A DNA stretch of 64,000 nucleotides from Istiophorus platypterus (lineage: Eukaryota > Chordata > Actinopteri > Istiophoriformes > Istiophoridae). Location: NCBI GenBank assembly GCA_016859345.1, contig CM029126.1, forward strand, positions 6,677,027 to 6,741,026, in the 5' to 3' direction. Both the position numbers and the translations under genes were made by a program. The notes beneath the pieces are model-generated. The model saw only the letters and a program-made list of their open reading frames with translations. It made no database searches and had not been told where the DNA came from. How positions within the stretch are numbered: position 1 is the first letter of the stretch; every line of letters starts with the position of its first letter. This document shows, one piece after another, positions 23,301 to 32,600 of the stretch.

Positions 23301-24194
23301 TACAACCAAAGCATAGGTGTTTAATACCTACTTGTGAGGAAACCTTTAGTTAAAAACCATCAAGCTAACAAAACCAACCTCATCTTACTCGTTCCGGAGC
23401 TTTCGAACATATCACACGGTCCTGAAAAAGCAGATTACATTGCTCAGCTGTCGCGGAAATGTCGATGCTCAAACTTTGGATGTGTGATATGGTCGACAGC
23501 TGCGAGATGAGCGAGTAAGTGAACCTTGAGTCGAGTTTGGTTTGTCAGCTGTCGATGCCAAGGTCAAGAATCAATTGTCAAGTAAAATAAAAATCTGTCT
23601 TCTGCTGTAAAGCTATTTCAGACACTCGTTCACTACTGTGGCACCATGATAAAGAGACATCATTGATATACATGTGTAAAACGTTATTGAATAGACTGTT
23701 CTCAAAGAATAAAGTAAGAGATCTTTGGCTTTTTTGGCTCAGAAACTCCCTGCAAAGAACAAAAACAAAATCAATCCGATATCTTAGTTTGACTCGATGT
23801 AAACAAGCTACAACTTGGAGTTAGCCGTTAGCTGATAGTTCAGCTAACGGCTAACTCCGCCTAGCTAACTTCTTATTGACATTAGCTAGGAAGCAAAAAT
23901 AGTTATAAACATCACAGCTGGATGAAATAAGCTCAACTGAGGCACAAACACAACCCCGAGGAAAAATGAAGGCGAAGCTACCTGTCTGAAGAGGAGTCCC
24001 TCGGTCCGCGTCATCCTGGAGCAATACCTCCTGGTGGCGGTGGCTCGTAGCGGGTCGACGCCGGCACTCGTGACCGGACAGAAGCGTCCGCTCTCGGCCG
24101 CCGGGCGACCCGGGCCGTCGGCGTTAGTCCGGAGGCGAAGCGTGAGAGCCAGCAGCCCCTGGACCGGTGTCGCTCTGGTGAGAACCGAGCACAT
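20331..24194 (-). CDS. ethe1: Persulfide dioxygenase ETHE1, mitochondrial (complete)
   Basis: Seven exons are 23982-24194, 22756-22900, 21926-22074, 21551-21680, 21252-21341, 20574-20690 and 20331-20377, giving 296 residues. The enzyme oxidises glutathione persulfide to sulfite in the mitochondrial matrix, part of hydrogen sulfide breakdown. The metallo-beta-lactamase core carries THCHADH (residues 122-128), ETPGHTDG with His179 and FTGDALLIRGCGRTDFQ with Asp198. These are the iron ligands His79, His135 and Asp154 of the human protein with a constant offset of 44, so the core aligns without gaps. The C-terminus (LNLPKPAKIDIAVPANL) also matches. The N-terminus is about 44 residues longer than in human, starts MCSVLTRATP and is Arg/Ala-rich, like a presequence. 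The ATG at 24194 has A at -3; MTRTEG at residue 61 is an alternative start. Confidence 0.97.
20574..20690 (-). CDS. ethe1: ethe1 exon 6
   Basis: The acceptor is gaatcag|GT and the donor is AAATAG|GTATC. It encodes RTVSTVYEERKFNPRLTKS and NNLNLPKPAKI, close to human TVSTVEEERTLNPRL. Confidence 0.96.
21252..21341 (-). CDS. ethe1: ethe1 exon 5
   Basis: It encodes CAKKLFESVHQKIFTLP and CLIYPAHDY. The His of PAHDY is the conserved C-terminal histidine of the metallo-beta-lactamase fold. Phases are 1 at both ends. Confidence 0.96.
   Translation of the reverse strand, partial: AAPRSFSSQSIRRFSPCLTSASSTQRMTT
21551..21680 (-). CDS. ethe1: ethe1 exon 4 (two iron ligands)
   Basis: The acceptor is ccactag|TAT and the donor is CAGG|GTGAAC. 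It carries the PGHT histidine (179) and the TGDALL aspartate (198), plus the RGCGRTDFQ loop. Confidence 0.97.
21926..22074 (-). CDS. ethe1: ethe1 exon 3 (HxHxDH motif)
   Basis: The acceptor is tgatag|TA and the donor is CAT|GTAAGA. It encodes NTHCHADHITSTG, whose first His is an iron ligand. Confidence 0.97.
22756..22900 (-). CDS. ethe1: ethe1 exon 2
   Basis: The acceptor is ctgttcag|CTG and the donor is GGCAG|GTATC. It encodes LFELQSSTYTYLLADTETRE and AVLIDPVLET, the first strands of the fold. Confidence 0.97.
22901..23981 (-). other. ethe1: ethe1 intron 1 with a long hairpin
   Basis: About 1.1 kb. Apart from the perfect 19-bp inverted repeat at 23817-23858 and nearby gctagc/ttagct words, I see no other structure. 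Confidence 0.7.
23817..23858. repeat. Perfect 19-bp inverted repeat, 4-base loop
   Basis: Arms 23817-23835 and 23840-23858 are exact reverse complements around the loop tagt. The arm begins GGAGTTAGCCGTTAGCTGA. It lies about 120 bases inside intron 1 from exon 1 of ethe1. It may be the terminal hairpin of a degraded mobile element or just a palindrome. Confidence 0.95.
23982..24194 (-). CDS. ethe1: ethe1 exon 1 (start codon and presequence)
   Basis: 71 codons from ATG 24194 to the donor CAG|GTAGCT. The first 25 residues contain no Asp or Glu and several Arg, as expected of a mitochondrial targeting peptide. The last residues (EGLLFRQ) join to exon 2 as human ILLRQ|MFE does. Confidence 0.85.
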
Positions 24195-24560
24195 TGTCCG
24201 GCCTCTTTTGTTTCCACCTGACCGCGCAACCGACCGACGATTTCGTCGACGACCGGCGGCCGCGCGTCGGCACCCGAGAGGCCGGAGCTGCGAGGGGGCG
24301 ACGACCTTTTAGTTTTTATCCGCGTTTTCGTCGAGCAGCGTCGGGCAGGTGAACTCCACAGCGTCCGGCGTCCACCTCTCTCGCCTTGGCTGAACGTGGA
24401 GACTATAACTGTGTTATCGTGTCGCCCGCTTTTACTGCGGCTGTAACCGGTGCCATTACCAATGTTTGACTTATTGGGCAACAGGGAAGCGTCGTTGACT
24501 CCACCCGAGTCCTGCGGGTCAGTTTCCTTCCCCCGCGGCCGCGGCCGGTCGGTGCGTCTC
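24195..24560 (-). promoter_or_regulatory. ethe1: CpG-rich promoter region of ethe1
   Basis: The CpG density is high from exon 1 through about 24560, including gcggccgcggcc near 24535. No TATA box is visible. This looks like a housekeeping CpG-island promoter, ending sharply at the CA array. Confidence 0.65.
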
Positions 24561-24573
24561 CCACGCGCGTACG

Positions 24574-24574
<1 letters not shown>

Positions 24575-24638
<64 letters not shown>

Positions 24639-25306
24639 GACACACACACACAAGACACACACACAGAAAAGATAGACACACACACACACAGTAACACAAG
24701 ACAGACACACACAGACACACAAGACAGACACACACACACACCCAGACACACAAGACAGACACACGAGACACACAAGACACACACACAAGACAGACACACA
24801 AGACACACACACACAAGACACACAAGACACACACACAAGACAGACAGACACACACACAAGACAGACACACACACAAGACAGACACACACACACACACACA
24901 AGACACATACACAAAAAAGACACACACACAGTAACACAAGACAGACACACACAGACACACACACACACACCCAGACACACAAGACAGACACACGAGACAC
25001 GCAAGACACACACACAGAAAAGACAGACACACACACACACAAGACAGACACACACACAAGACAGACACACACAACAACACACACACACACACACACACAA
25101 GACACACACACAGAAAAGACACACACACAGTAACACAAGACAGACACACACAGACACACAAGACAGACACACACACACACCCAGACACACAAGACAGACA
25201 CACACAAGACACACACGACACACAAGACAAACACACACACAGACACACAAGACAGACAGACACAAACACACACACACAGACAGTCACTCACTCACACACA
25301 CGCACA
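24575..25306. repeat. CA-derived higher-order tandem array (about 730 bp)
   Basis: It starts as pure (CA)n and then becomes mixed CACA, CAAGA and CAGA words. A block beginning gtaacacaagacagacac recurs at 24691, 24931 and 25130, followed each time by a cccagacacacaagacagac segment. This shows that blocks of about 200-240 bp were duplicated after the simple repeat formed. It has no stops in several minus-strand frames only because of its composition. Confidence 0.92.
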
Positions 25307-26236
25307 GGAGTGGTGTCAGTGGCCTACGTGACTCTTCCCACACTGTGTGTTTAATCAAACAGACGCACTTGCCACACATGAAAAAGTCCTGTCTGATATT
25401 TAAAAGCGCCTTAGTAGGGAAATTACACAGCATAATTAGATAAACATCTGGAATCGGACACAGCTGTTGTCAAGAACGAATCAATAACACAAAACGAAAA
25501 GAAGAACAGTTGGGGTTTTTTCCATGGAGCGTGTTACTGCCTGAACCAATCCCGGGATTTTTGTTGTCAAAGCCGATACTGATATTCAAGGTTCCCTTGA
25601 ATTTATTGATTTACTTCATCAGTTTATTACCTCTACCTTATTTTTTCTTTTAAATTGTAACAAAGATATGTACCGAGTATAAATGAAATACGCACTTGTC
25701 GGTTCTCTGTGGTGGACTCACAAATGGCAACTCTCAACATCCTGTGGGGCCCCGAGGTCAAAGTATTTTGCTGTTGGGCCCCATGTTGACACCTCTCTGC
25801 TTGTTAATTTCATTATTTCTCCAGTTTGTCAGAAACCAACCAATGCTCTTGAGCTGAAATGACTAGTTGATTAATCGGTTAGTCGACCCACAGAAAATTA
25901 ACTGACAACAAATTTAATAACAGTTTGATTGTTTTAAATAAATTTAAGCAAAAATGACCAATGTTCTCAAAAGGGAGGATTTTTCTACTTTTTGAGCTTT
26001 CTGTGACAGTAAATTCAACATTTTTGTGTTTTTGACTGGTGCTCAGACAACAAAACTAATCAGAATCTGTCCGCATGGGCTTCAGGGAATAAGTATGAGC
26101 ATTACATATTATAAGAACTATCAGTTATTGAAGAAAACAGTTGTCAGATGCATTGATTATGAAAACATTTGTCGTTTGCGGACGTACCGTACTCCTGTGA
26201 TGGAATAAAACTATTTTCCCCAATGTTTTCCATGTG
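25307..26236. other. Intergenic, between the CA array and the protease gene
   Basis: Non-coding. It contains a family A repeat fragment at about 25855-26010 and nothing else I can support. Confidence 0.5.
25855..26010. repeat. Dispersed repeat family A, fragment
   Basis: It contains gattaatcggttagtcgacc and ttaagcaaaaatgacc blocks shared with the copy at 2940-3285. Confidence 0.5.
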
Positions 26237-26242
26237 TTTATT
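26237..26242 (-). terminator. Candidate polyadenylation signal of the protease gene
   Basis: AATAAA on the minus strand, about 380 bases downstream of the inferred stop codon at 26621. Confidence 0.45.
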
Positions 26243-26620
26243 ACTTAAAGCAAAGAACAATTTGAAGCATTCTGAAAAAAAAACAAACTTTAAAATAAAG
26301 CAGCCCAATATAAACTAAAACTGTGAAGGTCTTTAAACTAAATTTTGACACAAAGTCCTTCTTCAAGACCGGACCACAAGATGGAGGATGGAGGACCCGT
26401 CATGGTTGATACAGTATTTAAGCAGTGCGAATTTCTATTAAATTACAAATTACAGCTTTTGTGATGCTGTTTCTGCACTATCCAGATCATCTTTGGCATT
26501 ACTGTGCTGCAACTCTTCTTATCTATCAGTTGACTTAGGCTGATACCTACATTATACAGTATGTTGGCGATCAGCTAATGGCAGCCCGGCCAGGTGGTCG
26601 GGGACCCATTGTCACGTGTC

Positions 26621-26677
26621 TCAGTCGTAAGTGTCAGTAAATGCTGTGGTGGTCTCCTCCGAACCCCCCGGTCTGTC
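26621..26677 (-). CDS. Protease terminal exon (18 codons and stop)
   Basis: A strong acceptor (long T/C tract, cgctgcag|GAC) is followed by an in-phase DRPGGSEETTTAFTDTYD and TGA. It joins the phase 0 donor at 27520. The alternative is read-through past 27520 to a stop at 27469-27471. Confidence 0.6.
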   Translation of the reverse strand, partial: DRPGGSEETTTAFTDTYD

Positions 26678-29600
26678 CTGCAGCGAAAAAAGAAAAATTG
26701 AAAACACAGATTAATATATTTTCATGAAGGAAATGTGCTGTATAGTTAGATAGCCTTCAGTGCTCTCATTCTGCACAACTAACTGACCCAATCAGTGTAT
26801 TTACTGTCTCTGTTTGCTGATTTGTTTTGCATCGTTACTAATGCAGCTCTTTTTTAACTCCCTTGAGCATATCGCTAAAAAGATTTATTGAAACATTGCA
26901 TCACTGTCGTGTGTACAATCTGGTTCGAGCAGCAGATACTGGGAAAGATGAACACATAAAAGACTGTACTTCATTTTTTAAATTCGTTTTTGTTTGCTAT
27001 TTGATAGGAGTGCACGTGACGGAGGGTCAAATTGTTCTCTCTCCTGAGTTCATAGTCCAGAACAAAATGAATGCAGCCTGTAAGGCAGCTGATATCAATT
27101 CTGTTTAATTTTTCGACAGCAAATAAACCAATCCAATCTATTTGACACAGCGTGGTTTGACAAATCTCTCAAGCAACACTTCTCCGTCATGAGGACTTTC
27201 AGTTTTTACTCTGTTTATTTCATCATACACTGAATATATGTGGGTTTTAGACACTTGAACAAGTAAGTTAGACAAGAAATTTGAAAAAGTCAGCTTAGAC
27301 TGGAAAATTATTAGGGTTTTTTTAGGGGGGGGTTCTGACAATTTATAATCTAATCAACTTATCGATTAGTTAAGAAAACAGCAGGATAATTGATTATTGA
27401 TTATTAAAATAATCATTAGCTGCAGCCTTAAAATAAAGCTTGACTGACTGTGATCACGATGCATGTATTCAAGAGGAAAGACAGACAGGGGCAGACCGTG
27501 ATATTACTTTTGACAGTACCTCTGTGTATCTTTCAACCCAGCGGATCAGTTGGGTCACTCTGCTGTACACGCCTGGTCGGTTTTGCCGTCCACAGCCCTC
27601 TCCCCAGCTCACCACCCCCGCCAGCCTCCAGTCCCCACTGGCTGTCTGACAGACCAGGGGTCCACCGCTGTCTCCCTTAAAACAGACGCTAATAGTTAAG
27701 TCGACGGTTGAGATCACACATCAAACGTGTCCCCCTTTGAAGCAAAACTCATGTAAGCTTTACCCGGAGATCTATTTGTAAAGTTAAAAAAAAAACAAAA
27801 AAACAAAAATGCGTTTTTATTTAGATTCATGAGATTTCACGTCACTGGGCGTGTGTGCGTACCTGGCAGGAGTCGACCCCTCCGTCCATCCTGCCGGCGC
27901 AAAGCATCCGAGGAGTTAGGTGGACGCCGTAGACGCTCGGGTGGGAGCAGACCGACTGAGCTATCACCTTGACCTTTGCCTGCCTCAGCTCATTTGACAC
28001 GAAGCCTGACGAAAAGAAAAAAAAAAAAGAAGGGAAATAAATGACCAAAGACAGACCAGGCAGTGGCTGTGATGTAAGCGTATGAATGAAATGAAGTTGA
28101 ATAATCTGAGAGGCCTGCAGTCAGCGAGTGTAACGGCTCCCTCCTGAAGGGGGAAGCTGCTTCAGGCACTTTTGCTGCCAGTCGGCATCTTCGGTTGCAA
28201 GGATGAAGTCCTCACTTCATTTTACACACATGTAAAATTTTTTAAACTATGCTTCTGAGATATATATATTTTTTCATCTGAGGGCTTCTCATTTGCAAAA
28301 AGGAAACTGTATTAAAATATATATATATATCCTTTTAAAATTTACCAGAGTAACTTTTGTTATATTCACCAATTTCACTTTTAGTCAACTGTTGCTCCTA
28401 ATGTTTGTGTACTGTAAAAATGTTGTTTATAATCTCTTGGGAAAAAGCACTGACTTGAATAACTTGGAGGTCTTGAAAAGTCCCAGATTAAATTGTTCAA
28501 GGTAGCTGTTAGGTTCATAATGCTTTTAGATCCCCGGAGAACTTTGGGGTCATGGGATTAGTGTAAATACGGTCGAGAACCTCGAGAGGGTTTGTGTCAC
28601 AGTAACACACCCCCCTCATTAAGATATCCCCAGCCTGTGATCCAACAGGCGGCTCCAGGTGGAAAGGACTCGCTCGGACGGGGTAAACAGACCGGTCGGA
28701 CCCCACCTATGAAAGGCACACAGTAATCAGACTGAAACTTAATCTTACATTTATAAGCAAAGCAATAAAGAGATAAGCGTTATCAACGTCAAACGTTATC
28801 ACACAGGTTCCAAGTTCACCTACATTAGTAAAAAAGTATGTGTCACTTGTCTCGCTTTGCTTACAAATAATTAACATTTTTATAGCTGATTCTGTCTTTT
28901 TTTTTTTTCTCCTACATAAAGTGATTCTAAACGTGCTTTGAAAAGCACTATTGAAAGAAATTAATTATTGCTATTGATAGTCTACATGAATAATCTGTAT
29001 TTAAAACACATGTATTTGAAATACATATTTCTTCATAAACTGCATACTCACTTATCTGCTTACCTTAGCTCTCTTGATTTCGAATGTGTTATTTAATTTA
29101 AACCAGGAATTTGTGTTTAAAAATAATCCATTATTTTTCCAATGACAAAATTGAAAAGCAATAGGGTTTTAATAGAGAGAATTTTTAGAAGTTAGCACTA
29201 ATTTGATTAGAATTTCAATTTAGTTATTTTTAACTCACTTTAGAAGAGTTTTTCTGCTCTTTAGGAGGAACCGTTAAAATGTCTTGGTAGTTTTGCATGT
29301 TGAAAACACAAATTCAAGATTCTTACGTCTCATGTCCATGTCGGTGACGGTGCGCAGCAGGCCCACGTCGTAGTCGTTGTTGTGCGTGTTGAAGCGGGGG
29401 TGGTAGAGGACCTGCAGCGCTCTGTAACGCTTCCCCAGAGAGCTGTCTGCGATGCTGACCGTGGCCGCCACCACCAGCCAGTCGGCCACTTCGATCATGT
29501 TATTCCTGCAGGAAACAGCAGCGTCGCAGAGACACAGAGAGATGCCGGTTTTCACTCTGATGATGAGATAAATGATGTTAAGTGACGATTTTTTATTTAT

Positions 29601-32600
29601 TTTTTTTTTTTACAAGGGAAAAGTGCACTGATTCCACCTCTAAGATTCCCTGTCAGGTCCAGAGGTATGAAAAAACCGAGCCTTTGACAGTGTTGTGACT
29701 TCTCGGGGGGATAAAAATGAGACGAATGATGCTTAAATGTATCCCCTGTAGTTGCAAATACTTCATAAAACTGATCAATAAACGCAAGTAAATCCCAGTT
29801 CACCACACTCTTTTGATTTGAGTTACACACAATTTAATGAGCTGTTTAAAGTTTGAAGAGTTCCTCACAATGTCTCGGGACTGCTTGCTCAAAATCCGAA
29901 TGAAATGTTCCACCACCACAGTCAAGGGCCCTCAGGGAGATTCAAGAAATTCTGCCGTTTTAAATTCAAAATGCACTGAGGAGGTTATTGAATTGGCCTC
30001 AGCTTTAACTGCTCTTGAGTTGATGACTTCAACATGATTAGATCCGAACTTGGAATTAACTTGGTCTTGATTAATTTTGGTCTTTATTACCCACTGAAAT
30101 CTATTGATAAACGTGGACGTGGCATCACCTGGGTGCATCCCACTTTGAGCTCCCTGAGTCTCCACTTTGTTTTCTACCTCAACTACCTTACTTCCATCCC
30201 CAGTGTCCACATCTTACTCTACAAAGCAGTGGGCTGCAGTGATGACCCAGCGGGGGGAGACGATGGCACCCCCACAGACATGTTTCCCTCTCCAGTGCAT
30301 GCTGACCTGCCAGCCCCACTTCTCATTGGCCGCCAACACCCCCCCGACGATGCGTCGGCCATCGCCGGCCAGAACCGTGCAGTCTGGGTGTGGGAAGATA
30401 ATGAAAAGGGCGACGGGAATGGAGAATGCTAAGTGAAGAGACCCAAAGACAGATAACACGTTCTACAAGTGCAATAGCACTTTTACAACATACCTTCACA
30501 GCTCTCCAAAATATTGTCGAGTTCAGTAAAAGTATATAAGCACTTTAATATAATGAATGATTATGGTAATACTCCAGGAAAAGGCTTCCCATGATGAGGC
30601 TATTAAACTTAGGGCCATAACTGCCAGACAGTTGATGGATATTTAATTTTCATCCTCTGTCTGAGACAAGGCAGTGAATTAGAATGACTAATGATTAATA
30701 TTTCAATCTTCCCAGCCCTGCACATAGCAACACATTAATTAGTCTGATTTCTTTTTTCGCCTACATTTTTTTTCCTACCTCCAGTGATGTTCCCTGTCTG
30801 GTTCACTGGATTCTTAGACAGAGAGGACACCTGAGTTGGGACGCTGCAGTTCGTTTTCACGCCACAGGGGGGAGGAGATGCACCCAACTCAGAGGGGAAT
30901 ACCAGGAACTTGACTGATGGGAGGAGAAGACGAGGAGAACGGTGAGATGACAGTGTAAATTAAACTTTGACTGCACAGTGAACATTTAAACATCCCAGAA
31001 GTAAAATGATTAAATCCAGTAATTCCCCGTACGTGTATTTTTTCTGTCCTAAATCCTGAAATAAACTTTGGGTCCCTAGATAAAGACATGACTGGTTATA
31101 TGCGAATCTCAGCAAATTGTTTCGATCCCACAGCAAATTGTGCAAAATTGAAAATACAAAATGCGAAATTCTCTTCTGGCCCCCAGGTCTCACATTTACT
31201 GTCAAATCATTTAAAAGCTTGACGTGGGAGGTAATAACTAGCACACTGAATGTGCAAAGATAATTAAATTTGATTCTCTCCGTATTTCATTAGATTTTTA
31301 TCCTTCCAATAAGCAGGCTTGCTGAGGCATTTTTTTTGGAATCCAGTAATTACCGATGCAAATTAATACGAACCGAAATAATTAAGGTCAGATTATAAGA
31401 TAAGATTATTGTTCAGATTGTTATACTGAGGTGATGTATTCTAATGTACAGCATTGGGTATTAAACTTTATGACTTTGGTGCAGTACTGTGCATTTAGTC
31501 TATTTCTTTTTTTTTGGTATAAAATAAACCCTGTGGCCTTTTGTAATAGGAGTGGTAACCATGTAATGAGATGCGATGAGGTCTGCAATTACTTTTTATA
31601 CCCACTGAACTCAGTGTGATAACGATGCATTAATAGAACTTCTAGTACATTCCATGTTTCAAACCATGTTTCCAATTAAAGTCTGGGCACTGGCAGAGAC
31701 AGGTACAGGAGTTTACCTAACAGAGCAGAGGTGATGATAGGGATGATGATGACAGGGAAGCCCACGATCAGTAACAAGTCGCGGAGTGAACAGGCTTGAG
31801 ACTCTGCATCTACAAGAAACAAACAAACAAAAAAAAACAAATAAAAAAAACCAAAACAAACAAACAAAGAAAAAACAATCAAAATAGGTGAATCTTTAAA
31901 ATGTATACAAGGCCTTAGGCTGCAACACAACTCACCATCTTCATTAATAACAGGCTCAGGATTGGGTTGCACCGTCTTATTGTAAATCCAGTTTGCGCAT
32001 GAAGTCCCCTCTGACTTCTTATTAATTAATAGCTACTTTCAAACCAGCAGTTTATATCAGGTTGCACTGTTAAAACCTAAAGTGTCCGAGCCAGTTAAGA
32101 CTTCAGCAATGCATAAATGGATTGCAAGGATGTCGTCCAAGCAACCAATGTTATGCCAATGGTCACGGCACTTGGAAAAATTGCAATTTTAGGGTGGATA
32201 GATAGATAGATCAAACTGAGCTGCCAATCCTCTGTAAAAGTAGGTATAATTTTGTTTTATTCATATCTTTATGCAGGGACAAACGTGAAATTTTTGGGAG
32301 AATGAGTGGGAAATATGGTAATCCAACTGACCTTATTTAAGCTAACGTCTTTGGCAAAGTGTTTCGTAGTTTGAGTTATTTCGTGTTATTTTTTTGTTAG
32401 CAATTTGTTTGCAAACAGCTGTGAATATATATATCTACTTGTCCCGTATTCATTCCACTTTAGCTATATTTTTGGTCTACTTCCCAACCCACTCCTGAGA
32501 GAAATGTCAGGTAAATGCTCCACTATGTCCAATATTGGTGCTGAGCAGGTGGCGAACAATGGTTTTTAGAGCCTTTATGGCTGAAACAGCTGCAAATGAT

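Noticed and set aside
24011..25291. Long minus-strand open frames (up to 426 codons) rich in Cys and Val
   Set aside because: They are read through the CA-derived array, which lacks stop codons because of its composition; several frames are open at once and the translation is a low-complexity Cys-Val-Ser repeat.
28515..28706. Open frame starting MGSDRSVYP over a protease exon
   Set aside because: It is a shadow. The adjacent frame encodes the conserved VRPVCLP and CWITGWG motifs with in-phase splice sites.
31925..31972. Possible protease exon encoding QPNPEPVINED between the cytoplasmic and membrane exons
   Set aside because: It ends at phase 1, as needed, but its only acceptor gives phase 0, while the preceding exon ends at phase 1; the neighbouring exons join correctly without it.
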